NCBI GenBank assembly: GCA_963920665.1
Contig: OY987265.1
Span: 23,565,001-23,629,000 of the forward strand
Reading direction: 5' to 3'
DNA from: Straminergon stramineum
Lineage: Eukaryota; Streptophyta; Bryopsida; Hypnales; Calliergonaceae
Length of the DNA stretch: 64,000 bases
Below are positions 24,604 through 36,131 of this stretch, in pieces (position 1 is the stretch's first letter; each line of letters begins with the position of its first letter). A model generated the notes under the pieces. The model was not told the origin of the DNA. It saw nothing but the letters and a program-made list of their open reading frames with translations, and searched no databases. A program made the position numbers and the translations under genes.

Positions 24604-25229
24604 GTTACTCTCTCCAACCCTACCCTCCCTTTTCTTCTACAGTAGAGCTCATCACAGCATTGATGCGAGTTTCATGAATGTATGCTAACAAGCCTAAAAA
24701 GTTCAAAAGCCCTCCAATTATTGTGATTTCCTTCAATTTGTTATCAATGCTCGTGAGACTGAATAGCTAACTTTTCATCAATGTTTATATTATTCCACTT
24801 TTTTTGGTTTCTATTTGGGTGGGGGAAAAGGACGGGTTCATAGAGCACTCACCAAATTACAAAATCAGCAAAAATTCAACTGCATTCATTCAGGTACAGT
24901 GATGCAACTACAGTGGCTCCCTCAAGGGGTTGGATTCACAGAGTATAAGTTACTATCTTTAGAGTTTTTTTGATAAACCTAATTGAGTCCTGTGCAAACG
25001 GTCGCTTACTCTCTTATGATAAGTCAAACATCATGACAGGGGCTAAAAGTAGATGGGGATTTTTTTTAGAAAATTAGTTATAGTTGGGTGCTGCATAAGT
25101 GCATTATAGTGCAAGTATAGGAGTCTACAGACTCCACACCTCTGCAATATCATATTATTCTCGAATTTCATCTGTTCTCTAACCTAACCTAACCCTAGAA
25201 GATGGGTATACGGCACCCACTTCATACGC
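24604..25229. other. Intergenic DNA, no gene recognised
   Basis: Moderately AT-rich sequence with CTAACCTAACCTAACCC (about 25178-25195), a short telomere-like run. No open frame or other feature that I can support. Confidence 0.45.
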
Positions 25230-25240
25230 ACTATCACACT

Positions 25241-25462
25241 GTAAGAGGAAAAAGGGTAATTCCTGTCTAAAAGACCAACGTGAATGGAGCTTCCCCGTAG
25301 AAATTCCTAGGTCTCCATATGATGACAAGGTAGTTATTGCACCCTAAACCATAGTTGGGTGGACTATGATGAGGAGTGCCCTGCCAACGCCTGAGTTTGA
25401 ACTCATGACCACCTCATTGGTGTGCCAAGGCCAAAGCCAATAAGCTAAGGCCATAGGTGCCT
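25241..25462 (-). mobile_element. tRNA-derived SINE with 11-bp target duplication
   Basis: A 222-bp segment is flanked by perfect direct repeats ACTATCACACT (25230-25240 and 25463-25473). On the minus strand the head carries TAGCTTATTGGC (25447 to 25436), a good A box, and 33 bp further AGTTCAAACTC (25403 to 25393), a good B box. These form an internal RNA polymerase III promoter as in a tRNA gene, but the sequence between does not fold as a real tRNA. The 3' end runs into CCTTTTTCCTCTTAC before the duplication. This combination is diagnostic of a SINE. Confidence 0.82.
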
Positions 25463-25473
25463 ACTATCACACT

Positions 25474-28000
25474 CTATTATGTCACAAGAAGGTGCATACT
25501 CTAATTGTGATTTTGCACATGTGAAATTATGGAATTTGGGATGTATGAGAAGCATTTTGGACCATTTTTTTTCTTTGCTAAAGCCATGCATACTTTTTCA
25601 CTATCACTTACACATGTGATACTATAGAATGATCCTATGTTACAAATCTCCACAAGATTATGTGCATTTTGACCACATAGGTCATGAAATTAAAGAGTTT
25701 TGGGTGTATATATAATATTGTTAATTCAGACTTAGGGAGTCCAAGTAAGATTGTATGATTCCTATTTCTCATTTTCTTATCAAGGATGGCACAAAACTAT
25801 TATTCTTTCCTCAAAGACTTCTAAAATGTAATAGTATAATTTGATACAACTCCTCCATCCATAATAGAATTCAAAATCAAAGGCTTTGCACCTTAAAATT
25901 ATACTCAACCCTCTCTAATTTTACTGTCGTGAGAAAGAAATGGATACATAACCTCTAAATGAACCTAAATGGAATAGGTAGAGGATTGTAGATTCAGAGC
26001 CTTTGAGGCAAACATAATTATGCCTTGTGCATAATCTAGACACAAATCTTCATTTTTGCAATTTTCTTTATCTTCTTGCCTCTAGATGAATTGATTTAGA
26101 TCCTTGCACAAAAACATGAAGCTCTACATGATCAAGATATTTGCACTACTAAAGACTATACAAATAATTCTTTTCCAATGTACTTACATGTACTTAATAA
26201 GTCTCCTGTAGCTCTTGCATTGTGCTTTCAAAAGAAATAATTTTGTTCTCCTAGGGATAAATTCATGCACTTTGATATGTATTTTATAACTTGATTTACA
26301 TGTGAAAGTTATCCAATCATATTTGAACACTATAACATGAGAGCTTCAAACAAAATATATTCTAAGTAGCCCCATTAATTTGACTACTTGATAGACAATG
26401 ACGTTAACCTCTATTTTCCCATTGTCTCAACAAGGGATAAAATGGATTTAAAGTAGACTCTTACAATCTGAAATTTTGTTGTTATTTTTTGAACTTTTTT
26501 AGAAGATAGAAAAATACATTGGATTTGGGAGAGTATATATAATATTTATTTCAATTAGTGCCTAGGAACAAAAGTTATAATAAAATAAGCCCAAATTTTA
26601 GGACTCTCATTAACAAAAGAAATCTACAAAAACTTAATAGAAATATTTTTAATTTTGGTTTCTCATAGATTGTATTTTTGTGTACATGGAAAGCTTTGAA
26701 TCATTCCATTTGGATTAGTGTTGTAAAAGTTATGGAGCCTTGTGTTTTATGGGCAATTATAGCATCTTCTTGAGAAAATAATGTATTGTATTTGTTCTTT
26801 TACTCAATTTTCAAGATTTTCAAAAGAAGAAGTTCCACAAGGTTTTTTAGAACAATCTCCCTATTGGGATTATTGTGTTTCAATTCCACATTAGAGCTAC
26901 AAATGATTTAATTTTTCTTTCAATCTTGTATCTACTTCTATTTAACATTTTTTTCAAAGAATGAGGGATCCTGTTGTTTTTGAATTTTTCCCCCTAGACT
27001 TCAGTTAGATCAATTCTTCACCATAATTTCTTTAAAATTTAAAATTAGTAGCATAAAATTTTTAAGATAGTTACACAAGGAGCAAGAAAATCCATTTTCT
27101 TCACTTTAAATGCAATTATCTTAAAATGTACATGGTTAAAGTTTCTAAAATTTCTTCCATAGATTTTTAAACTAATGTAATACAAGATCTTCCATTTGAA
27201 TATGCAATTTTTAAAGTCTTCTACCTATTGCAGTGGAAATGGCAATTTTGAGTGCTTTTTTAGGAAGAAAAAGCTTCGGATTCTAGAGTTTGAAGGCCAA
27301 ATAGTGTAAATGTGAGATGATGAGTCTCCTACAATTGATGATAATGTGGCAACTGTACAAAGACATTTATTAGTAATATTATAGGATGGGAAGGCGGGGT
27401 TCTTCTATAATATCACTATAACAAGAATATGTTTGTGTTAAGCATCTAAATACATATGAATAAGCAATTGAACATTGTTTGGATTATAAAATTACCTAAT
27501 TTTTCTTGAATCTTGTTGGAAGTCAAAAAAACATTCTAAATTATCTTGTTACACATTATTGGACATGAGATGAAGAAATGATGAATTTCCAAATTATCCA
27601 AAATAAGAGTTTCTAAATCAACCCTAGACTCCCATGAATACTGGGAGTAAATTTCATGCAAGAATCTGTAGGGGTCACTTTTAGATGTTATCACCTTCCG
27701 TACAATGGCTTACAATTCACAAACAAGTTTGCATTCAAGATTTTCCACTGTGACAAGAGCCTGGATTCATAGAAAGCAAAGGGACCCGTGCCTTGAAGTT
27801 CAAAAATGGTACAATGTCTCTAGAATGTCATTGGAGAGAGGATCAGATCAGAGAGGTGCCAAAGGAGCCTGCAATTCCAAAGAGTGCAATTAGAGAGGAC
27901 TCGAGAAAAAGGCATCCATGGAGATGACAATGGGTTCCCAACTGATGGACCCGGTCAACAAACGCAAGGACAACAGAAACCCGGGTCACCAGTTGTCCCA
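25474..28000. other. AT-rich intergenic DNA with a dispersed repeat copy
   Basis: No supported gene. A copy of the dispersed TTAA-family repeat lies at 26410-27290. The frame at 27705-27893 has no recognisable domain and lies where composition begins to rise towards gene 2. Confidence 0.5.
26410..27290 (+). repeat. Copy of the dispersed TTAA-family repeat
   Basis: It aligns in order with the copies at 1466-3650 and 17652-18597: a degraded left end (CCATTGTCTCAACAAGGGA), CATGGAAAGCTTTGAATCAT near 26687, a block around TTTTTCAAAGAATGAGG, and a right part with CTTTAAATGCAATTATCTT and AGTGGAAATGGCAATTTTGA. The termini have decayed. Non-coding. Confidence 0.55.
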
Positions 28001-29033
28001 GCAGCATATTTAGCTGCAAGGGCAGTGCTCTCCTGCACATCGTTTTATATATACCGATGGGACTTCCCATCTTCCTCTTCAATTCTACCAAACGCTTCAC
28101 TCACGTAGTCTAGCGCCATAGCCTTCCCTACACCACCAGGCGCTCCCGTTTTTGAGGTCCATGATTGTAATTCCAAAGACGGTGGTGGTCAGTTCGTTAT
28201 AAGCTTAACTTGCATTGATGCAGTCGTGAAGATCACAGCAACAAGCTTCTGGATCGATCCATCCATCCATCAACTAGCATTAGCACTTTCATGCTCAAAA
28301 TTTCTAGCTTCCAAATCTCAAACCTTCATCTCCATTGCTCCCCCAGAAGCTTGGGTCCAGATCTCTTTCGATTTTCAGGGTTTTAGGAAACCTCACTGCA
28401 ATTCGTATTGCAGGTCCGTCGTCATCTTTGTTCACAGTTTGCTGTGAACCGTTGAGCTTGCGATTAGCACCGTCTTTTACTAGATCGGCAGTAGGGTCAT
28501 TATATTCTCTGGTTGGGTTGTTTCCGAGCTCGTTGCATATCATTCAGTGGTGAGGTTTGAGCGCTAGCTAGCTACTCTTCAACGTCGACGATGCACAAGG
28601 AGAAACTCGAAAGAATTTGAGATGAGTTTTTTCTGTGAGCATGCATTGCAGAGGGAGTGTAGAATTTGTGGCCTGATGCAGGAGGACCAGATTACTGGCG
28701 TGGCTTGCTCACGTTACTGCTAAGTCGAAGTAGTGTTCGACGTCTGCTTTGTGGTGTAATCTTTGTGGTGATCAGTCTCTGATCGAAGTTTGACATTCTC
28801 ACATTCGCATCGAATCAGCTTGAGAGGTACCCAGTAGTGCTAATTTCAATCAGTTCAGTGACTTTCTTATTAAACTCTTACGTTCACCGGGTTTTGCATC
28901 AATTTGGGATTCAGAGAAAAGCTCTAGCTAGCAATAGTTTTGTATCAATTTTGGTTTCATTAGCTAGAAATAAGAATCTACCTTGTGACGGTTTTCGAAG
29001 TAATGGTAATAAGCGCGTTGTTCTGAATTCAGG
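28001..29033 (+). promoter_or_regulatory. Promoter and 5' leader of gene 2
   Basis: GC content rises here. A TATA-box-like TTTTATATATACC lies at 28043-28055. The downstream sequence has pyrimidine-rich CCATCCATCC, and a plausible leader intron runs from the GAG/GTACCC donor near 28827 to the TTCAG acceptor at 29029-29033, six bases before the gene 2 ATG. Short frames here have no recognisable domain and I see no leucine-zipper exon. Confidence 0.4.
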
Positions 29034-29039
29034 CGAGCC

Positions 29040-31879
29040 ATGGAGCGAGAGACGGAGCTGACGCAGTCGTGGAACCCTGAGCTCACAGCCCTGAACGACG
29101 ACTCCCCCGTCGGCGGCAGCGGCGGCTTGCTCAAGGGCCTCCCCCTCCAAATCTCTGGTGAAATGCGGACCTTCAGTCTCCCCATCATGCCGCAGGACGA
29201 CGACGGCACTGACATCTCCCTGAAAGACTGGCACGTCGGGCCTCGCGACACCAGCAGCAGCAGCAGCACTACTTCCCCCCCGTTCTCCATCAAGCCTTTC
29301 AAAGGCAGCGTGCGCACGCGCTTCACCCCCGTGGAGCCCCGCCTGGACGAGGATCTAACCAGTCCGCGCGGGGGCGGCCAATCTTCTCCTGAGCATTTTG
29401 AAACGCCCACCACCACGCCACGGAAGTCCTCCAGCGGCACGCGCAGCAGCTCCGTGTCGCCGACGCAATCACGGGATCCAGCCATGGAGGATCCAAAAGA
29501 AGAGAGCTCCCACCAAACCAACGCAGCAGGGGGAATCACCTTCGACATCTCCGCGAAAGAGGAAGCCACGCAGGACAACGAGGCCACCAGCGCGCTACGA
29601 GCAAGGTCGCTGCGCGTCTCTTTCAAGGACAATTCCAACCCGCCGCAACGACACAGCGCGCCAGTTGTGCGACACAGGTGGGTGGTCTAGATTCGCATTT
29701 GGGTTACCGCCCCCCTCCCCAATTATTTTTCACGATTTAGAACAAACATCCATTGTAATCTCGCTGCAGAATCGCTGTTCTTCCTTGAATTTCCAATAGT
29801 ATACATATGTAGCAAGTCCCTTCTTTCTGTTCGAATCTGCCGATGGCGATGTATAAGGTAGACTCCATTAAACAAACATGCACATTAGAGGCTCCAGTGA
29901 CCATGCAGGTGAGCGTTGTTTGTGCTAAGCGTGAAAACACTTTATCTATTGACAGTCTGTTTTTGCAATTGATTTTGTGCTTACCACTAAAATCAATGTG
30001 TGTAAAATTTTAGATCGTGCAAGTTTCTAGATTGTTGTATGGCAGGGACTGAAAGGTTCAAGGTTCACCTGTGTGGTGAATGGAACTTCTCCCTTCCTGT
30101 ATCGTGAACGCAGACTTTCCATTACTAATGCATGCCACCCTTACTAACCGCAGGTCGCCATTGAAGAGCCGTTCGATTCTGCCTTCCAAGGATGTGAAGG
30201 CGCTGCAACCCAAGTGGGAAAGCTCCACGAAGATCCGTCCTGAGAAGACGAATGGCACCTCCCCGTACGGGTCGAAGCCTTTGGTACAGGTGCCATTGCA
30301 CGGGATGAAAGCGCGCAAGGGCAAGGGGGGCAGCAGCACTCGTCCGGCGGCGAAACGCGCTCGGGCGGTGGTTCCCGTGCCCATGGCGACGCCGGAGATC
30401 GAGCCGGTGGAGCTCCACAGCTCGGGCAGCGGCTACTTGTCGGAGCGGTACTCGGGGCGGTACTCGGGCCGGGATTTCCGACGATCTGTCGACTCGTCGA
30501 TGGGTCATCAGCAGGCGGAGAACGGGGCGGAGGAGGAGTGCGGCTCTTTGTCGCGCGACCTCACCATGTCGCCAATTCATCGCTCGGGGAGGAAAGAGTT
30601 TGAGAGCGGCAGGAGTGCGGCAGGGTCGCTGGGGATACATCGCAGTATTGAAGGGCGTCGTCATGCTGATCATTCTGAAGGGGAGGAGGTACGTTTTGTC
30701 GCTCTCACAGTTTCTCGTTTTGATCGCACTTCAATTTTTACCTTGCATTGATTTAGAGCCACATTCAAAGTCTGCACAATGACATGGTCAAAAACTACGA
30801 CTTGACAAGCTCCAAAAACTTGGGCATTGCCGATGTGGTGATTATCTGCCTGTGTAACGAATTTGACGTTACGAGCTTTGATGCCATGGTCGAGTATACG
30901 ACGCTAGACAAATGTGAAGTGAGAGTAACTCGGTCATCTTTGTGTCTTTCCAGCATACCATAGGGGACTTCGAAAATAAAAGGACTGAATTACCTCAAGT
31001 GGCATCTTGATCAAAGAATGATCTATTCCTTAGGCATTATATATAAGTGAAGTAGTAGTTAGAATGTTCTACAACCCGTAGACAGTGCATTTGTTGCTAA
31101 TTTAGTTGGTGGCTATGGTAAATTGGGTATTGCTTGTTTGTGGTTTGCTTCAACTTGTGGTGGGCACATGTCACTACCTCACTGCTTCTCTCCTCATGTG
31201 ACTGACGTGCACCCAGCACAAGTTGTAGCAGACCGCGTGCAATATTCTCTGTCGTTCTAAAAGCCACTCAAAATCTGTAATTAGTGTCCTAGACTTACTT
31301 TACCCTTGCTGCGGATGTAGGTAGTCTTGTGATCTTACCACTACTGTAGTCCAATGATGTTCTATCTTCCTTAGAGTCCATTCACTCAGTGGTCGATTAC
31401 ATTAGCATGGAGTAACACAACTCTAACAGGGCGTGAGCTTGCTTTTTGCGTGTCCCGTCCGCATTTGGTGTGCAGGATGAGATGAAGGGCGGCATGATGT
31501 GCGGGGGAGGGTTGTCTGACACCAAGTTGTCCGGCGACTTCGTGCGTCTTCTGAGCAAGCTGTGTCGCGTCTCGGTGCCGAAGCAACAGTCATCCATGTC
31601 GAAATCGGTGTCGTTGCCAACTTCGAGAGGACGCAACCGGTCGAACGCTACGTCGCTGTCGTGGGATCCTTCAACGCAGAACATGAACGCCGCGCGGGAG
31701 AGCACTACGAACAAGATTACTATCATCGGGCGCCATGACAGCCTGAAGCTGCTGTCGGAGAGGTGCTCCGATGCGCCGGCGCCGGCGTACACGTTGCACA
31801 AGCCTCGTAAGATCCGCAACCACGAGCCTCACCAACACTTCTACAGGACCATCTCCAAGACACTGGACCAGAAACTCAG
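29040..31879 (+). CDS. Gene 2: paralogue of gene 1 C-terminus, no zipper found (3' end unresolved)
   Basis: Three exons join in frame: 29040-29677, 30154-30688 and 31476-31879, about 525 residues. Exons 1 and 2 encode a Ser/Pro/Thr/Arg-rich, mostly disordered region, beginning MERETELTQSWNPELTALND. Exon 3 aligns with exon 5 of gene 1: CGGGLSDTKLSGDFVRLLSKL against CGPIADASWLPDDLAKLFGIV, and EPHQHFYRTISKTLDQKLR against GPHRHYYKAIKPPLEQKLK. Both genes enter this exon in phase 0 and leave it in phase 2, so the intron positions are conserved. No MIP1-type zipper and no DUF547 core were found near it. The start follows an acceptor-like TTCAG by six bases and is the only good ATG. Codon use is strongly GC-rich in exons 1 and 2. 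Function unknown; duplication with loss of the zipper, or a shorter sister family, are both possible. Confidence 0.7.
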
Positions 31880-33628
31880 GTGCGTCCGTCGAAGTCCAGG
31901 CTCATGTGAATTCTTTCCTCTGATGTATGTCAAGTGCACGTCGTGAAGTCTAGAGAGAGACTTGCATAGAGAGAGAAATTGGTTCATCCTACCTCCAATA
32001 GATGGTCGTGAAGTCTAGAGAGAGACTTGCAGAGAGAAAAATTGGTGTACCCTCCTTCCCAAGATGGTCTTCGAATCTAGAGAGACTTCAAGAAGAGAGG
32101 AGTGGTGTACCCTCCCTCCTGCAGTCGGTTGTCTCTAGAGAGACTTGAGTAGAGAGAAATTGATGTATTCTTCTCCCAATTGAAGAACAATTTGGATGTT
32201 TGGCTTCACCTTTCTGTGCATCTACCACAGTTGGGGAGAGGAATTAGTGTTATCCAGTTCGACGATGTCTTCACATTTTGACGGTTAAGAACTCATGATT
32301 AGTAGTCTCCTTAGAATTAGCGTCACTTACAGCAATCGCATTGAAAACTCTAGTTTATTCTAGAGGACGATTTGGAGTTGGAAATCCATAATGATTTCTG
32401 TATGGTTTCCTCCTCCAAGTCCGATGCTTTGAAGACCCTGTAATTTCTGTAGGTTTTAGGGCGCCCTTTGAAGATCCCTAAAACCCCTAAACCTTGATAA
32501 AACCTTGACAGCATGGTTCGCAATTATCTGCTGCCTTCCGCCTCACCGAACAGAACACTTGGTTTGCACTCTGTGTCCTCTGTTCTCCTCTTATCCTGGA
32601 TGGTTTCGTTTCCCTAACAAATGATGTAACTATATTATGATGTTCAGGAGCTAGGACGATTGATCAACAATGTCAAGTTGTCACATAATTGAAAAGTGGT
32701 TCCACAGTGCTTTCGGCACTAGCCAATTGGTCACAGCATCGGCATTAACAGAGAATTGAACGACGTCTATCAATCGATATGGACACTGGAAGAGTACATC
32801 TTACAATATTCGTGACATCATGTGACGACGAGTAGATTGTATGTGACAATCTACGTAATTATCTACGAAACTGTAAATTTTTAGTTTCATATTTAAGTTA
32901 TATATAGTTCAAGGACCCAAGACACACATCTTATGCTCGGCATCTTGTATATATTTCATGGTGAGAACAAATACAATTTGTTTTGGTAATTGGTATTTGG
33001 AGTTCAATTTTTATTTTTATTCTCCTTTGTTCTAGGAGAATTATTATTCAACCTCATCTTATTACCTTCTAGGTTGGGATGCCAAGGAACATTTGATACC
33101 TTGTTTTAGGAAGTTGAGATTGGGTTGAATGAGCTTCAACTTGGCCATTCTATCACATGCAAATGATAGAGCTTAGGGAAGCTTGATTGGTGTCAATTTG
33201 ATATTTTGTTCAAAATAACTTTTGGTTTCCGTTAGAGTTAATTGTAAAGGTCATCCCTAGTTGCAATAGTGGTGTCAAGGAAGGTTTAACTAAGAATAGG
33301 ACAAAAGAAATACAACACCAAACTTCATTGGACTCCAATTTTGATGCTCCAAGGAGTTTTGTCTTGTGTTTTTTTCAAGCTTTGGCTCCTGCATTGCACA
33401 CACTTTACAATTAATTCTATTGTCTTCAAAAGATCATGTGCCACTATTAGATAGGAAGGTTATGGAATTGTTACAATCTCTGTGTTAATAAAAAATTCAA
33501 TATTGTAAGAAGAGTTTATTGTAATGTGCATCTCTTATGGCTACAACAACTATGTAGATGCGAAGTGTAACCCTAGAATGTCCCATTGTGCCACAAAGTG
33601 AGGTATAGAGTATAAAGAATTTCAAATG
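31880..33628 (+). other. Region 3' of gene 2, terminal exon not found
   Basis: The donor GTGCGT follows exon 3 directly. A degenerate tandem repeat comes next, then sequence with no recognisable domain. One possible terminal exon after CTACCACAG (about 32229) would read about 20 codons, starting SWGEELVLSSSTM, before a stop; this is weak. AT content rises after 32.8 kb. Confidence 0.35.
31941..32182 (+). repeat. Degenerate tandem repeat, about four ~60-bp units
   Basis: Units begin near 31941, 32006, 32067 and 32126. Each carries TCTAGAGAGA(GA)CTT, then an AGAGAGAAA tract, then a TGGTGTACCCTCC-like block. It lies just inside the putative last intron or 3' region of gene 2. Confidence 0.8.
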
Positions 33629-33630
33629 TA

Positions 33631-35343
33631 CAGTCAGGTACAGATATAATTCGAATTTTTTCATGCGAGAACCTGTTCTATTGAAAAACGACTTCTGATC
33701 ATTCAAGTTTTTCGAATATAATAGAAGGAGTTTGCAAATGACACCTGGCCATCTAATTTCAGACTGAAGGAGGTGTCTCTATGCATGTAATCAAACCATG
33801 TATCTTGACACACAGATTGCTAATTATAAAGTTTAGGTGGAAGTGGTTAGGTAAGTCAATAATTTCAGATGTTGCAAGTGGGCATGCAAGCAACCACGAG
33901 AATGGTGATATGGCATGGAATGTTTGGATGAGCTGAGTTACTTAAGCCAGGTGAAGTTGTCCAACACATGATACTATCACAAATTGAGCATTTGTAGCTT
34001 ATATTGACATTAGAAGTGTGGATTTTTAGTTTTCTGCATTTTTAGCTTGAGTGCTTCCTCTCTGTCAAATTAGAAATCGGTTGTGCGTTGTTTGAGAGCT
34101 TAGAGCAAGCACCCTGAAGTATAGAATGTTGTCTGTAGTAGAAAAGAATCAAATTGTAGGAATGAGGAAGGCTGGAATGAAGTGTAAGGACATTGCTTCA
34201 ATTTTTGGTGCTCCCTGTTCAACCATTTCTACTATCTTGACTCACTAGAAGGTCCATGGAAGTGTGAATTCCTTGAAATCAAAATGTGGTAGGCCTAGAA
34301 AGTTGAATGAGAGGGATTTGAGGTTGTTATCTCGAGCTATCAGTTCAAATAGGAGGCATACCTTAAATGAGCTTGCAAGCTTGGTGAGTGTTTCCCAAAA
34401 CACTGTTCGAGTCTACCTCCGAGAGCTTGGTTTCAGAAATCGTATAGCACCTAAGAAGCCATACTTGACTGTCAAACACAAAGCAGATAGGCTTGCATTT
34501 GTGCATGCATATGAGAGTTGGATGTTTGAAGATTGGTGTAATGTTATTTGGACAGATGAGTCATCCTTTGAAATTGGCAAAAGTCTACGATAGGTTAGAG
34601 TGTGGCGGAAGATGAATGAAAAATACAATATGGATTGTGTAGCACCAACCTTCAAGTCTGGACGTACTTCAGTGATGGTTTGGGGTGCCTTTACTGGCTC
34701 TGACAAGTCTCCATTGGTCATGATTCCTTCAGATAAGAGATCATCTAGTGATTTTGTTAGTATTGTTTACGAAGGAGCCTTAAGTGGCTTCTATTTCTTG
34801 CACGATGATCCTGAGCAATTGATACTAATGGAGGATGGTGCTCTAGTCCATCGTAGTGCATTGCCACTACAATGGAGACGTGCTCATGGTATGAAAAAAT
34901 TGAATTGGCCTGCCAATTCACCAGACTTAAATCCAATAGAGAACGTCTGGATGCTTTCAAAAGATTTCTTTAGACATCATAATAGACCTCAAAACAAGGT
35001 AGAAATGATAGGAAGGCTTCAATCTGTATGGGATACTATATCTTCTGAATGGCTCCTCACATTGATTTCTTCAATGCCTTTCCAGATGCAAGCAGTGATT
35101 GCAGCAGGGGATGGTAGCACTAGATGGTAGTTATTCTATAACAAAAAGACTTTTTGATGTATAATCTCAAAATTTTATATTGCTATCTTATTACATTATC
35201 AAACTTGATTCAATTCTCTTTACAATGCATTTTGTAACTCAGAAATTCATTCATTTTTGACCCTATGAGAGCTCTCTGAAGTTCAGTGACTTCATCACCG
35301 AAACCACTTCGAAAAAAATTCGAATTATATCTGAAGCTGACTA
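33631..35343 (+). mobile_element. Tc1-type DNA transposon, 1.71 kb, with TIRs and TA duplication
   Basis: The left end CAGTCAGGTACAGATATAAT (from 33631) is matched in reverse complement by the right end TAGTCAGCTTCAGATATAAT (from 35343), and the match continues through TCGAATTTTTT, so the inverted repeats are about 32 bp with a few mismatches. TA flanks both ends (33629-33630 and 35344-35345), the Tc1/mariner target duplication. The single gene inside is a DD34E transposase in the plus orientation with two internal stops. Size, ends and gene all agree with a Tc1-like element that is structurally complete but coding-defective. Confidence 0.92.
34126..35130 (+). pseudogene. Tc1-like DD34E transposase, two internal stops
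   Basis: One continuous frame of 334 codons is interrupted only by TAG at 34246-34248 and TAG at 34591-34593; there is no frameshift. The N-terminal part has a paired-type pair of helix-turn-helix regions (KCKDIASIFGAPCSTISTIL and HTLNELASLVSVSQNTVRVYL) separated by the typical GRPRKL linker. The catalytic triad is visible: D in WTDESSF, D in MEDGALVH, and E in SPDLNPIENVW, with 34 residues between the second D and E. VMVWGAF and the C-terminal GDGSTRW are also Tc1-like. The length is that of a full Tc1 transposase. Without the two stops it would look intact, so inactivation seems recent; as read, it is not expressed as a full protein. Confidence 0.92.
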
Positions 35344-35345
35344 TA

Positions 35346-36127
35346 CAACACCTAATGAAGGATTGTGTTTTTTCATCTATTTTTTTGGAGTACTTTGACT
35401 AAGTTTGCAACGGATGGTGGTGGCCATCCATCGTTGAGGTATTATAAACTTCTCTATAGGAAAAGGTACTTTATAAATGGATTACAAAGATGCTCTTTTG
35501 GTGTATGTTGACAAATTCTAGCTATTGCTCTAAATATGGATTTGTCATATAAATTATCTTTCTTGAATTTAAGCCCTACAAATGAAATGTCTTTTATCAA
35601 GTCTAGTGTGTACTCTAATTTGAAAACTCAAAAAAGTATTAAAATTTATTACTTATTGAAATTTGAAATTTGGCTTGTAACCTTAGTGGCTACTAATTTT
35701 CTAATTATGGAATGCCACCATATTTTGGTTTGAATATCACAAACTACACTAGATTGTATTCCAAAGATTTTTAAAGCATAATTTATATTTGATATGACTT
35801 TTCATTCACATTTTCTTTTAAATTTCATGGTAATTATAAATAAATTTTCACATTTTTTTTGGAAAACTTTATAAACAATTGAAGAAATGTGATTTTAACT
35901 TAAAAAAAATCAAATAAAAAAAATTTACACTTACATTTAGCGGTAAAATAGATCACATGAAGAAATTGATAGTAAGGTTTGATTACATGATTGTAAGGGT
36001 TAAGACCTATCTAGAGAAAAATTGAAGAGAGTTAGTACTTAGATGGTTGAAAGTTGAATGACATCTAGTTAACACTCTAGTCAAATTTGGTCAATCTAGC
36101 ATTCATGATTCAACATTGAAACATTGG
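35346..36127. other. AT-rich intergenic DNA, no gene recognised
   Basis: Very AT-rich with short frames lacking any motif. Confidence 0.5.
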
Positions 36128-36131
36128 TGAA

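Noticed and set aside
25178..25195. CTAACCTAACCTAACCC as a telomere relic
   Set aside because: Only three imperfect units; too short to support an interstitial telomere.
25391..25453. A real tRNA gene on the minus strand
   Set aside because: A and B boxes are present but the arms do not form a cloverleaf, and the segment sits inside a 222-bp unit with target duplication; it is a SINE head.
28964..29638. 224-codon minus-strand open frame
   Set aside because: It is the antisense of exon 1 of gene 2; its composition follows the GC-rich coding strand and no domain is visible.
30125..30673. 182-codon minus-strand open frame, Arg-rich
   Set aside because: It is the antisense of the GC-rich exon 2 of gene 2, which is supported by splicing phase and paralogy.
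30757..30960. Possible extra exon of gene 2 after a TTTAG acceptor (SHIQSLHNDMVKNYDL...)
   Set aside because: Exon 2 and exon 3 join directly in phase 0 at the position matched in gene 1, so this looks like intron sequence; no second donor in frame is convincing.
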